64,000 bases of DNA from assembly GCF_965216415.1 (NCBI RefSeq), contig NZ_CBDCFU010000001.1. One strand, 5' to 3'. Position numbers and translations under genes: made by a program. The notes under the pieces were generated by a model, which was given only the letters and a program-made list of their open reading frames with translations, searched no databases and was not told the origin of the DNA. This stretch comes from Marivita sp003149565. GTDB lineage: Bacteria; Pseudomonadota; Alphaproteobacteria; Rhodobacterales; Rhodobacteraceae. Position 1 is the stretch's first letter; the number at the start of each line of letters is the position of its first letter. Of the stretch, positions 18,701 to 27,251 are shown piece by piece.

Positions 18701-19344
18701 GGGGTCTCCATTGTATTTCGCAAAGCCCGACACAGATCGCGGGCTGCACCCTCGGGGTCGAGTTGCCCGCAGATCGCCGAAACCACAGCCATGCCATCGC
18801 ATCCCGCCCGGAGAACAGGTTCGGCATGTGCCCGCTTCAACCCGCCTATTGCGACGGTGGGCACCCGTGCCAATCGCGCCATTTCTGCGAGGCCGGACAA
18901 TCCAATCGTGGGCTTGTGGTCCGGTTTGGTTGATGTTGGAAAGACAGTTCCAAGGCCGAGGTAATCCACAGTCTGCGGGTCTGCTTTTGCAACCTGATCT
19001 GGTGTCTCACAGGAGAGGCCGATGATCTTGTCCCGCCCCAAACGGTGGCGCGCGCGGGCTGGAGCCACGTCACTCTGGCCAATATGCACGCCGTCCACAT
19101 CGCTAGCGAGTGCCGCCTCGATATCATCGTTGATGACCAAGGGAACACCACTCGCGCGCAAGACACCCTTGAGTGCACGCGCTGCAGAAATGCGGTCCCG
19201 GGTTGAGGCGTCCTTGTCGCGCAACTGCACAAAACTTACCCCGCCGCGAACTGCAGCAACCACAGTCTCTAGTAAGGTCGGACCGGGGCAGAGGCTTGGG
19301 TCAGTCACGAGATAAAGCTGCAACTGGCTGGCTCTCAATTCCAT
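18697..19344 (-). CDS. thiE: thiamine-phosphate synthase
   Basis: 215 aa TIM-barrel enzyme that joins HMP-PP and the thiazole phosphate to give thiamine phosphate. Visible family motifs: LYLVTDPS, GGVSFVQLRDKD, LVINDDIEAALASDVDGVHIGQSD, GLSCETPDQV, YLGLGTVFPTSTKPDH and VAIGGLKRAHAEPVLRAGC. The start at 19344 (MELRAS) overlaps the end of thiM by 10 nt and is preferred over longer frames running into thiM. Confidence 0.94.
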   Translation of the reverse strand: MELRASQLQLYLVTDPSLCPGPTLLETVVAAVRGGVSFVQLRDKDASTRDRISAARALKGVLRASGVPLVINDDIEAALASDVDGVHIGQSDVAPARARHRLGRDKIIGLSCETPDQVAKADPQTVDYLGLGTVFPTSTKPDHKPTIGLSGLAEMARLARVPTVAIGGLKRAHAEPVLRAGCDGMAVVSAICGQLDPEGAARDLCRALRNTMETP

Positions 19345-20117
19345 GATACACGCATCTCGTCCAAGTCGCCCGGTTGCAGGGTGTGCAGCATGTCCAAGAA
19401 CGCGACAGAGAAACTGCCGGGACCGCCGGCGTCTGCGCCGGCCCGCTCTCCCGCCTCTGCGAAATGGAGAAATGCGGCTATCGTCGCGTCCAGACTGGGC
19501 GCCACTGCGCAATAGGCCCCAACCAGAGCGGTGAGCGAACAGCCCAAAGCTGTAACCTTTGGCATGATCTCTGAACCACCAGTGATACGCGCACTGCGCG
19601 CGCCATCGGTGATGAAATCAACGGGACCTGAGACGGCGACGACGCAGTCATGGCCGGCTGCAAGAGTTTGTGCGGCGTTCTCTGCATCTCTCACGCTATC
19701 GCCGCTGTCAGCGCCTTTTCCTGATCCTGCACCGCCTGCGAGAGCTATGATTTCTGACGCATTTCCCCGAACAACGGTGGGCTTGAGCGCAAGTAAATCA
19801 AGCGCGACTCTGGCGCGATAGGGCGTGGCGAAATGTGCCACAGGATCAAACACCCAAGGAACTTCAGCGCCATTTGCCGCAATTGCGGCGGCCTTCATGC
19901 TTTCCACCCAAGGTGCCGAAAGGGTGCCTATGTTGATGGTAAGCGCGCTGGCAATTGGGCTGAAGTCAGCAACCTCTTCAGGCGCGTGGATCATCGCGGG
20001 CGAAGCCCCTGCCGCCAGCGTGACATTTGCCGCGATGTTCATGGCGACGTAGTTGGTGATGCAATGCACGAGGGGGGAATTGTCGCGCAGTTTGAGCAGA
20101 GCGCTATTTGGCGTCAT
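19335..20117 (-). CDS. thiM: hydroxyethylthiazole kinase
   Basis: 260 aa ribokinase-like enzyme that phosphorylates the thiazole alcohol in thiamine salvage. Motifs: PLVHCITNYVAMNIAANVTLAAGASPAM, VFDPVAH, RGNASEIIALAG, and the ATP/anion segment TALGCSLTALVGAY with the catalytic Cys. It is the first gene behind the TPP riboswitch, and leads a four-gene coupled salvage operon. The absence of thiC/thiG here suggests recycling of pyrimidine and thiazole rather than de novo synthesis at this locus. Confidence 0.94.
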   Translation of the reverse strand: MTPNSALLKLRDNSPLVHCITNYVAMNIAANVTLAAGASPAMIHAPEEVADFSPIASALTINIGTLSAPWVESMKAAAIAANGAEVPWVFDPVAHFATPYRARVALDLLALKPTVVRGNASEIIALAGGAGSGKGADSGDSVRDAENAAQTLAAGHDCVVAVSGPVDFITDGARSARITGGSEIMPKVTALGCSLTALVGAYCAVAPSLDATIAAFLHFAEAGERAGADAGGPGSFSVAFLDMLHTLQPGDLDEMRVSWN

Positions 20118-20176
20118 GCGATCTCTCCGAAATTCACAGGCGGAGAAAACGCAGCAAACCGATAGGTCTGAACGCG

Positions 20177-20245
20177 CCTCCCTACGCCAGCATTATCTGG
20201 TTCAGGTTCAAAGGGTACGTCTCAGCCTTGCGGCGCCCCTGGCTA
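20177..20245 (-). promoter_or_regulatory. TPP riboswitch (THI element)
   Basis: Read on the minus strand, the stretch contains the conserved THI-box blocks in order: CCAGGGGCGCC, GCAAGGCTGAGA, ACCCTTTGAACCTGA, CAGATAATGCTGGCGTAGGGA. These form the pyrimidine- and pyrophosphate-sensing helices of the TPP aptamer. It ends about 60 nt before the thiM start, leaving room for an expression platform that hides the ribosome site, the usual mechanism in proteobacteria. High intracellular TPP should switch the thiM operon off. Confidence 0.93.
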
Positions 20246-20777
20246 TTGCGGACAGTTTCCTAAAAAGATGGCCGAAGTCAATCTCCGACTTAAGGTTGTC
20301 CAATCTGAAGCTGTATCTCCAACGGATGGACTGTCGGGTTGTGGTAGATAGTCGAACTTTGCCAAGTCTTCCTTCGCCACGGCACTGCGACCGACGAGGC
20401 CTTTTCGCGCAATGAATAATAGACGGGAAGGATTAGATCGCTGCTTCGATAGTATATTGATTTTAAAGAATATTTTAAGCTTCAAATTTGCTCCTTCGGC
20501 ACTTCCGTCAAGGTAGCGCCTTGAGGTGCAAGCCTCTTGGGGCTGAGCAACCACTGCAATAAATTTCGCCATCGTGTATTCAAAAGCGGTAGGCTTGAGA
20601 GCATTTTTCTTTGCAAGATAATGTTGGAACCGCCTTGGTTGGCCAAACGGCAAAAGAGAGACAGATCGAGGCCAAATTCGATGAAAACAAAGATCCGCCC
20701 CTCCATGTGGTTGGCTGTCTTGCAAAGCCAAGGCATGGTGAACTGCGGCCGAAATTCACTGACAGCAAAAATGAGCC
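20246..20777. other. intergenic region between riboswitch and TetR gene
   Basis: About 530 bp with lower GC than its surroundings. Minus-strand ORFs of 108-160 codons exist but have no recognised motif and overlap each other in different frames. The thi promoter must lie near 20250-20330 and the TetR promoter near 20700-20770; I cannot locate either with confidence. Confidence 0.35.
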
Positions 20778-21479
20778 ATGAACCCGCAAGACCAGCCCAT
20801 TCGTGACGCGCAAACAAGGCAACCTCGAAGCCGGAACCCGGAGCGGACTGAGGCAGATATTTTGCAAGCTGCTGTCCGGGAATATGCAACGCATGGGTAT
20901 CACGGCGCGCGGATTGCGCGGATTGCCAAGGCCGCGCGGTGCAACCCACGCATGATCTATCACTATTTCGGCGGCAAGGAGCCGTTATACGTCGCTGCGC
21001 TGGACAGCGTTTATGCGTCGATCCGCAATCGCGAGGCAGAGCTCAACCTGTCCGAAGGGGATGCCGTTGCGGGTCTGAAGCGGCTCGTAGCGTTCACATT
21101 CGATTACTTCCACGATAACCCGGATTTTCTGCACATCACACGTAACGAGAACATGCTGGGCGGGCGCTTTATTCGCCGGTCACAAATGATCCGGTCAATG
21201 TCTCAGCCTTTGACCGCGTCGATCGGGCGTCTACTGGACCGCGGGCTTAGCAGTGGCCAATTGCTCTATCGTCCCGATCCGCTTCAGCTTTACTTGAGCA
21301 TTGTCGCGTTATCCGCGCATCATTTAAACAACGCGGCGACGTTGTCGGCCACCTTTGGAACCGATCTGGACGACGCGGCCTGGCGCGCGGAACGCAGGCA
21401 GCACGTCGTCACCACAATTTTGAGAAGTGTCGGTGCGAACGAGGAACTTGACTGTGCTGGGCATTCGTCTGAGAAGTAA
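20778..21479 (+). CDS. TetR-family repressor, likely controlling the amidase/TRAP genes
   Basis: 233 aa. The N-terminal TetR helix-turn-helix is complete (ILQAAVREYATHGYHGARIA, then RIAKAARCNPRMIYHYFGGK), and the C-terminal ligand domain resembles the TetR_C subgroup often fused to metabolic loci. A disordered 20-residue Arg-rich leader precedes it. It lies directly before a perfect inverted repeat (21476-21499) whose core AGTAAA-N6-TTTACT recurs before the amidase and the TRAP genes. Position and repeat make it the probable repressor of these three units; the ligand is unknown. Confidence 0.9.
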   Translation: MNPQDQPIRDAQTRQPRSRNPERTEADILQAAVREYATHGYHGARIARIAKAARCNPRMIYHYFGGKEPLYVAALDSVYASIRNREAELNLSEGDAVAGLKRLVAFTFDYFHDNPDFLHITRNENMLGGRFIRRSQMIRSMSQPLTASIGRLLDRGLSSGQLLYRPDPLQLYLSIVALSAHHLNNAATLSATFGTDLDDAAWRAERRQHVVTTILRSVGANEELDCAGHSSEK

Positions 21480-21496
21480 GTAAATATGAATTTACT
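21479..21496. promoter_or_regulatory. operator AGTAAA-N6-TTTACT, site 1
   Basis: AGTAAA TATGAA TTTACT; the symmetry extends to 10-bp arms (21476-21499). It lies between the TetR stop and the RidA start, 12 nt before the ATG at 21508, where bound repressor would block transcription or early elongation. It is one of three identical-core sites in this cluster. Confidence 0.72.
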
Positions 21497-21507
21497 TACG
21501 GGGCGTC

Positions 21508-21978
21508 ATGTCTACGATCGAATTGAAACTTGCCGAACTTGGACTGACACTGCCACCGGACTGGAAACCGCGCGGCCAATTTCTACCGTTCCGACGAGAT
21601 GGATCGACAGTCTATCTGTCCGGCCAGATCAACGAATGGGATGGTGCCGTCACGCTTGAGGGCCCGGTGCCAAACTCCGATGAAGGTATTGCGGCGGCAC
21701 GCAAGGCTGCGGAGGTTTGCGCACTTAATCTACTCTATCGTTTGCGAGAGGCGGTGGATGGCGATCTCGACCAAGTAGACTGCATCCTCCGCTTAGGCGG
21801 TTTTGTGAATTGTGCATCGGGCTTTCCACATTCGCCACGTGTCATTGATGGCGCGACAGAACTTTTCCTTGCGCTGTTCGGAGACTCAGGCTGGCACGCG
21901 CGAACCGCTGTTGGGGTGTCCGGTCTGCCTGGAAATGCCGCAGTTGAAGTGGATGCTGTCGTCCGTCTCAAAGGGTAA
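21508..21978 (+). CDS. RidA/YjgF-family protein, large subgroup
   Basis: 156 aa, in the longer RidA subgroup. Typical features: an N-terminal LAELGLTLP, VYLSGQI beta strand, a central helix AARKAAEVCALNLL, RLGGFVNCA.GFPHSPRVIDGATELF and the end VEVDAVVRLKG. RidA proteins hydrolyse reactive enamines/imines; the substrate-binding Arg of canonical RidA is replaced in this subgroup, so activity is uncertain. It sits between the TetR gene and an amidase on the opposite strand, with an operator before it, so it probably handles an unstable nitrogen intermediate of that pathway. Confidence 0.87.
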   Translation: MSTIELKLAELGLTLPPDWKPRGQFLPFRRDGSTVYLSGQINEWDGAVTLEGPVPNSDEGIAAARKAAEVCALNLLYRLREAVDGDLDQVDCILRLGGFVNCASGFPHSPRVIDGATELFLALFGDSGWHARTAVGVSGLPGNAAVEVDAVVRLKG

Positions 21979-21984
21979 GTTGCG

Positions 21985-23211
21985 TCAAACGCTCGGCAAC
22001 TTGGGTCGAGGCGTGTGGGGCGCGATAGCAGCGATCTTCTGACCAAACTCTAACAGCCCACTGTCTTGTCCGGGTCGACCTGCCAGCATCACCGAAATCG
22101 GCAGCCCCTTTGCATCCAGCCCCCAAGGCAGGCAAAGCAAAGGGCCGCCAAGCACAGTCCAGACGGTCAGCCAATGCTGGTACCCGGTGGTGGTACCTAA
22201 ACGCGGCGGGCCCTGCGGCACCGGTGGCGTTACAATCACGTCAATATCCGCGTTGTGCTGCCAGAACTCTGCGGCGGTATCGGCAAGGCGGCGCTTGGCG
22301 GATGCTGATTCATCGGGTGTGATCCTAGCACCAGTCAGCAACGCCTCGCGAAAATTCGGCATAAGCAAATTCTGTGTCGCGTCATCAAGCAGGTTTGCGT
22401 GTGCGATGGCAGCTTCGGCGCACATAACGGTGCGGTGATCCGTCACGACTTGCGTTAAGTCGAACTCAGGTCGCAGTGTCTCAACGCGCCCAAGATATGT
22501 GGCGACGGCCTCTGAACCAGCTTCGAAGGCGGCCAAGCGGTCGGCATCGAGCCCTGCATCGTCCGACAAAACTACGCGTCCTGCCCGAAGTGGTGCAGCA
22601 CTGCTTTTCGCAAAGTCGCCTGTCATCACGGCAAAAGCATCTGCGGCAAAATCCAAATTACGCGCGATAACACCTACCATGTCGTAACTGGGTGAAAGTG
22701 GCGTCACGCCCTCCATCTCAAGCACACCGCAACCAGGTTTGAAACCAACCGCGCCGCAATAAGCTGCTGGACGGATCAGCGAACCGGCGGTTTGCGTTCC
22801 CAAAGCGATGTCCACAACGCCCGCTCCAACAGCGGCCCCGCTTCCGCTGCTGGACCCGCCGGGAGAGTATTCCAAACCAAACGGATTTCGACATGGCGTT
22901 GGGTCGGTAAACGCGTATTCAGTCGTTACGGTCTTGCCCACGACAATGGCGCCTGCGGCGCGAAGATGCGCCACAACGGGCGCGTCATGAGCCGCTACTG
23001 GGGTGTTTTCCTGTGTGCGGCTCCCATTCTTCGTCGGAAAACCTGCGACATTGATGATGTCTTTCACGGCCACCGTTCGCCCTGCAAGCGGCCCAGATAA
23101 TTGATCAGCAGACCCATCCGCCAAAGATACAAAAGCGCCGATGTGGCGGTCCCAAGCCGAAATCGCGTCTGTGCCAGAGGCGCGGTGGATGGAAACGGGT
23201 GGATCGATCAT
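21985..23211 (-). CDS. amidase signature family hydrolase
   Basis: 408 aa, hydrolysing an amide (C-N, non-peptide) bond. The Ser-cisSer-Lys triad is visible: Lys in VAVKDIIN, the Gly/Ser-rich loop SPGGSSSGSGAAVGAG and the nucleophile segment TQTAGSLIRPAAYCG. The start is placed at 23211 (MIDPPVS), downstream of operator site 2 at 23263-23280; the longer frame to 23337 would run through the operator. It is convergent with the RidA gene and divergent from the TRAP transporter. No signal peptide, so the substrate is imported first. Substrate identity is unknown. Confidence 0.91.
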   Translation of the reverse strand: MIDPPVSIHRASGTDAISAWDRHIGAFVSLADGSADQLSGPLAGRTVAVKDIINVAGFPTKNGSRTQENTPVAAHDAPVVAHLRAAGAIVVGKTVTTEYAFTDPTPCRNPFGLEYSPGGSSSGSGAAVGAGVVDIALGTQTAGSLIRPAAYCGAVGFKPGCGVLEMEGVTPLSPSYDMVGVIARNLDFAADAFAVMTGDFAKSSAAPLRAGRVVLSDDAGLDADRLAAFEAGSEAVATYLGRVETLRPEFDLTQVVTDHRTVMCAEAAIAHANLLDDATQNLLMPNFREALLTGARITPDESASAKRRLADTAAEFWQHNADIDVIVTPPVPQGPPRLGTTTGYQHWLTVWTVLGGPLLCLPWGLDAKGLPISVMLAGRPGQDSGLLEFGQKIAAIAPHTPRPKLPSV

Positions 23212-23262
23212 GGTGCGCTCCTTCGGGCTGCTCTGAATTGCTATTTCTGGACCCGACTCACT

Positions 23263-23280
23263 AGTAAACGAATTTTTACT
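23263..23280. promoter_or_regulatory. operator AGTAAA-N6-TTTACT, site 2
   Basis: AGTAAA CGAATT TTTACT, 52 nt upstream of the amidase start. Together with site 3, 133 nt further on, it brackets the divergent amidase-TRAP promoter region. Confidence 0.75.
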
Positions 23281-23412
23281 TAGGCGGATGCAATCCCTGA
23301 GTCCACTGCCTGCGATGAAGGCACAATCACCGTCCATTTGAGCAATTTTTGGGCATTTTCACGCAGCACACCGTGCCTGAACGGGTTTTATAAAGCCAAT
23401 CGCCCGCACTTT

Positions 23413-23430
23413 AGTAAACGTATTTTTACT
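23413..23430. promoter_or_regulatory. operator AGTAAA-N6-TTTACT, site 3
   Basis: AGTAAA CGTATT TTTACT, 71 nt before the TRAP dctP start at 23502. It is nearly identical to site 2, including flanking CTTAG, and probably controls the transporter operon. Confidence 0.75.
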
Positions 23431-24465
23431 TAGTGCGAGGCCAACTTGGCCACGCTGCCTTTTCCCGCCGCTCCTGAAGCGGCCTCAAACAGGATCAGAA
23501 AATGCCATTCAATAGTAATTGGAGTGTTCGTGGCTCGCTGGCCGCACTGGCCCTTGGTGGCATGGCAGCCGCCAGCCCCGTCCTGGCCGAGGACATCCGC
23601 GTCCTTTCCAGCTTCGACACATCTCAACTGCCAACATACTCCGTTCTTCAGCAGTATATGAACAACGTAGCAGAGATCGGTGAGGGCGACGTGACCTTCA
23701 CTGTGTTTGGCCCGGAAGCTGTCCCGATCTTCGAACAACTGGCACCTGTGTCCACCGGTGTTTTCGATGCGCTTTACACACACCCCGTGTTCCACGCCGG
23801 TGATGGTGGTCTCGCGCTTACCGTTGATGCGATTGACGTCGACCCGATCGCACGGCGCGAGTCTGGAGTTTGGGAATACGTTGACCAGTTCTACCAGGAA
23901 ACGCACGATCTGAAGATGGTCGCGATGATGTCCGTCAGCATGGAGGGGTATCACCTCTTCACCAAAGAACCGCTATCTGAATCCGGTGATTTGGCTGGCC
24001 GTAAAGTGCGCGGCACCCCAACCTATTTTGGCGTCATCGAGGCGCTGGGAGCCGAGCCAGTGGTTTTGCCCGGATCCGAGATCTACTCGGCTCTTCAAAC
24101 CGGTATCGTGGAAGGGGCTGGGTGGCCTGCCGCAGGCATGGTCAGCATGAAACACTATGAAGTCGCCAACTACCGTTTGCGTCCAACCTTTGGTGCGGCA
24201 ACACAGCCGGTGTTCATCAATCTCGACGTCTGGAACGGTCTGTCTGCCGAAGTGCAGGATATCCTTTTGGAAGCGGGTGAACTCACCGAACTTCAGATGC
24301 CCTGGATCGGAAACGCCATTCAAGCGGAAGAAGACGCCAAGCTGACTGAGCTAGACGTTATGACCGTGGTGCGCGTGGCGGTCCGCCCTTAGCCTTTGCA
24401 AGCTAGAGCTTATCGGGGATTGCTCGGGCTGGCCGAGCCGAGCCCCATGCAAAGGAGGACGGACC

Positions 24466-25584
24466 ATGGGACATGATAGCATCGTTTACGTCGGAGTCGA
24501 TGTTGCGAAGGAGAAGCACGCTGTTGCGGTTGCGGAAGGCGGCCGTTCCGGTGAAGTACGCTATCTCGGCGAGATTGAGGCGACGCCGGCAGGGGTCGAA
24601 CGTCTCGTGCGCAAGCTGGAGAAGAGATACGGTCGGCTGCACCTATGCTACGAGGCGGGCCCTACCGGCTACGGGCTTTATCGGCAAATCATCGCGATGG
24701 GACACGCTTGTGAGGTGGTGGCACCATCTCTCGTCCCAAAGCGACCTGGTGAACGGGTGAAGACAAACCGACGGGATGCAATCACCCTTGCACGCCTGCT
24801 ACGCGCTGGAGAACTGACGGGCATCTGGGTACCTGACGGCGTACATGAAGCGATGCGTGATCTCGTGCGCGCACGAGAGGCTGCCAGCGAAGATCTGCGC
24901 AGGAAGCGTCAGCAACTGCAGTCCTTTCTCTTGCGCCATAGCCGCATCTTCACGGGCAGGAAGACCTGGAGCCCCGCTCATACACGCTGGCTTGCCAATC
25001 AAAAGTTCGAACATCCCGCTCAGCAAATCGTCTTCCAGGATCACGTCGACGCGGTGCGCGATGCCGGCGAGAGGCTCATGCGCCTTGAAACACAGATCAA
25101 GGAACTCGTGCCGACTTGGTCCATGGAACCCCTTGTCGCAGCTTACCAGGCAATGCGTGGGGTCTCGCTGAATGTCGCAGTCACATTCGCTGTTGAGGTC
25201 GGGGACGTCCGACGTTTCGACAACCCACGCCAGCTCATGGCGTTCCTGGGATTGGTGCCCTCTGAACGCTCGACCGGCGACAACGTCAAGCGCGGCGGAC
25301 TCACGCTCGCCGGCAATCGTCGAGCTCGACGGGTGCTGGTCGAGGGGGCTTGGAGCTACCGCCATCCCGCGCGCGTCACCGAGACGATCCAGAAACGCCT
25401 AGAATACCTACCCAAGGTCGTACGCGACATTGCTTGGAAGGCGCAGGTTCGCCTGAGTAAGCGGTACCGCCAAATGACGGGAGCGGGCAAGAAGGCTCCC
25501 ATCGTCATCGCCGCAATCGCTCGCGAGATGGCCGCCTTCCTCTGGGCAATCGGTCGCGAAGTCGATCCGCGACAACCCGCATAA
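24466..25584 (+). CDS. IS110/IS1111 DEDD transposase
   Basis: 372 aa, full family length. The RuvC-like N-terminal DEDD domain shows YVGVDVAKEKHAV (Asp), CYEAGPTGYGLYR (Glu) and KTNRRDAITLARLL (Asp pair); the C-terminal Tnp_20 domain shows MRGVSLNVAVTFAVEVGD and PSERSTGD with the candidate nucleophilic Ser, then GNRRARRVLVEGAW. GGAGG lies 9 nt before the ATG. The gene looks intact, so the element may still be mobile. Such recombinases are directed by an RNA made from the element's noncoding end. Confidence 0.93.
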   Translation: MGHDSIVYVGVDVAKEKHAVAVAEGGRSGEVRYLGEIEATPAGVERLVRKLEKRYGRLHLCYEAGPTGYGLYRQIIAMGHACEVVAPSLVPKRPGERVKTNRRDAITLARLLRAGELTGIWVPDGVHEAMRDLVRAREAASEDLRRKRQQLQSFLLRHSRIFTGRKTWSPAHTRWLANQKFEHPAQQIVFQDHVDAVRDAGERLMRLETQIKELVPTWSMEPLVAAYQAMRGVSLNVAVTFAVEVGDVRRFDNPRQLMAFLGLVPSERSTGDNVKRGGLTLAGNRRARRVLVEGAWSYRHPARVTETIQKRLEYLPKVVRDIAWKAQVRLSKRYRQMTGAGKKAPIVIAAIAREMAAFLWAIGREVDPRQPA

Positions 25585-25586
25585 AG

Positions 25587-25930
25587 GAGAGCCAGATGAT
25601 CGCCATCCCACATATTTGGCTGATCACGTTGCGCCACCGTGCGCCACCGAGGTCGTGACCGGCTTAGCTCACTGCGGCCGCGAGGCGACGGGACAGCCAC
25701 GGTAGGGAACTCCCGTGAACACTATGTGGCCGGATAACCGCCCGACGCCCGACACTAGACGGGGATAGCCCAAGACGAATTACGGAGATGCGGTACCCAA
25801 CCCGCGGATAAGAGCATGATCAACCGTCGTCTCAAGGCTGTCCCGTCTCCTCGCGGCCGAACAACACTTTTTATCCCGCGCGAAGGCGTGGGGCGGAAAC
25901 GCGCGATCTTTTGCCTTGATCACGGTCATA
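25587..25930 (+). ncRNA. candidate guide (bridge/seek) RNA of the IS1111 element
   Basis: The long 3' noncoding end of an IS1111-group element is where the guide RNA of this group is encoded (family knowledge). Within it GAACACTA (25717-25724) is the exact complement of TAGTGTTC, the sequence expected at the uninterrupted target (duplicated TA plus the IS630 tip GTGTTCC). A second partial match, ACACTAG (25752-25758), pairs with CTAGTGT of the same junction. No ORF of note lies here. RNA boundaries and folding are not determined. Confidence 0.5.
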
Positions 25931-25933
25931 AGA

Positions 25934-27103
25934 GTGTTCCGAGTCCGACACTTGCTACCGATTTCCCCTGATCTGGTCGAGCGCATCGAGCGCGCGGCGC
26001 TCGCGGGTGAGGATGTCCTCGGCGCTCTTGCTCCAGACGAAGGGCTTCGGCTTGGCGTTGTGCTGCAGCAGGTAGTCGTAGATCGCGCCCTCGAGGTCGT
26101 CGACGCTGGCGTAGCTTCCGCGGCGGATGCGCTTTGTGGTGATCTCGGCGAAGAAGCGCTCGACGAGGTTCATCCAGGACGCGCTTGTGGGCGTGAAGTG
26201 CAGCTTGAACCGGGGATGCTTTTCCAGCCAGGCCTTCACCTCGGGCGTCTTGTGGGTGGCGTAGTTATCGAGAACCAAGTGGATGTCGCGCGGTTTCTTC
26301 ACGGCCCGGTCGATGCGGCGCAGGAAACGCAGGAACTCCCTGGCGCGGTGGCGTGGCATGCATTCCCCGATGACCAGGCCCGATTTGACGTCCAGCGCGG
26401 CGAAGAGCGTGGTGGTGCCATAGCGCTTGTAGTCATGGGTCATCGTCGAGGCGCGGCCCTTCTTCAGGGGCAACCCGGGCTGGGTGCGGTCGAGCGCCTG
26501 GATCTGCGACTTCTCGTCGACACAGAGCACCACAGCCCGATCCGGCGGATCGAGATAGAGGCCGACGATCTCAGTGACCTTCTCCTCGAACATAGGGTCG
26601 TTCGAGACCTTGAACCCCTTCACGATATGCGGCTTCAGCCCGGCATCCGCCCATATCCGCCCGACGCTCGACGGCGATATGCCCACCGCCTCGGCCATCG
26701 TCGTGCGACTCCAGTGCGTGGCATTGGGCGGCGTCTCCTGCACGGTCTTCGCGATCACCTTCAACCGAACGTCCCTGGGAAGCGGCGGAACCCGAGATGG
26801 CCGCGTCTTGTCGCGCTTGAGGCCTGGAACTCCTTCATCGAGATACCGCTCTTGCCACCGCCAGACCGTCGGCTTCGACATGCCCGTCCGCCGCATGATT
26901 TCGACCGTCCCCGCGCCGTCGGCCGTCGCAAGGACGATGCCTGCGCGCCATGCGAGTTTGCGCGGCGTGTTGCGGTCGGTGCGCAGCGCTTCAAGCTCAG
27001 CGCGGTCGGCGGGGCCAAGGTAAAGGCAGATGTCGGAGCGTCTCATCCACCCACCCTGTCACGGCAGAGCAGGATTGGGAATCCTATGTCAGGCGTGGAA
27101 CAC
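25934..27103 (-). mobile_element. IS630-family insertion sequence
   Basis: About 1170 bp. The ends are imperfect inverted repeats: GTGTTCCGAGTCCGACAC at 25934-25951 and, on the other strand, GTGTTCCACGCCTGACAT at 27086-27103. The right end is followed by TA (27104-27105), and the matching TA is at 24352-24353, on the far side of the IS1111 element that entered its left end. TA duplication is the signature of IS630. It interrupts dctP. Confidence 0.88.
25955..27046 (-). CDS. IS630-family transposase
   Basis: 363 aa, apparently intact. An N-terminal helix-turn-helix (IMRRTGMSKPTVWRWQERYL) is followed by the DDE domain: VVLCVDEKSQIQALDR (first Asp), IHLVLDNYATHKTPEV (second Asp) and SWMNLVERFFAEITTKR (Glu). 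Proteins of this type are mariner-like and cut at TA. It runs opposite to the interrupted TRAP operon and could be polar on the downstream dctQM. Confidence 0.93.
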   Translation of the reverse strand: MRRSDICLYLGPADRAELEALRTDRNTPRKLAWRAGIVLATADGAGTVEIMRRTGMSKPTVWRWQERYLDEGVPGLKRDKTRPSRVPPLPRDVRLKVIAKTVQETPPNATHWSRTTMAEAVGISPSSVGRIWADAGLKPHIVKGFKVSNDPMFEEKVTEIVGLYLDPPDRAVVLCVDEKSQIQALDRTQPGLPLKKGRASTMTHDYKRYGTTTLFAALDVKSGLVIGECMPRHRAREFLRFLRRIDRAVKKPRDIHLVLDNYATHKTPEVKAWLEKHPRFKLHFTPTSASWMNLVERFFAEITTKRIRRGSYASVDDLEGAIYDYLLQHNAKPKPFVWSKSAEDILTRERRALDALDQIRGNR

Positions 27104-27251
27104 TAGGTGTGTCCGTTGAAACGCTGAGCACCGAGATGGCCGAAAAGGTGCAATCGGCGTTCATCTCAAGCATCTGGGATCTTGGCAAGGACTGCTGCGG
27201 AGACGCCGCTGCAGAGTTGCGCCAAATCGCATTGGATGCGGGCCTGACCGA

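Larger units (their letters stand above)
24354..25933 (+). mobile_element. IS110-family element, IS1111 group, inside IS630 end
   Basis: About 1.58 kb with one transposase gene. Subterminal inverted repeats TTATGACCGTGGT (24358-24370) and its near-complement (25919-25931, one mismatch) lie a few nt from each edge, the layout of IS1111-group elements, which make no target duplication. A short 5' noncoding part (about 110 nt) and a long 3' noncoding part (about 345 nt) also fit that group. It sits exactly at the left tip of an IS630 (GTGTTCC at 25934). Exact edges are uncertain by 2-4 nt. Confidence 0.8.

Noticed and set aside
25916..27106. 396-codon plus-strand ORF
   Set aside because: It is the reverse strand of the IS630 transposase; only its last part is related to a real gene end (dctP 3' part) in another frame.
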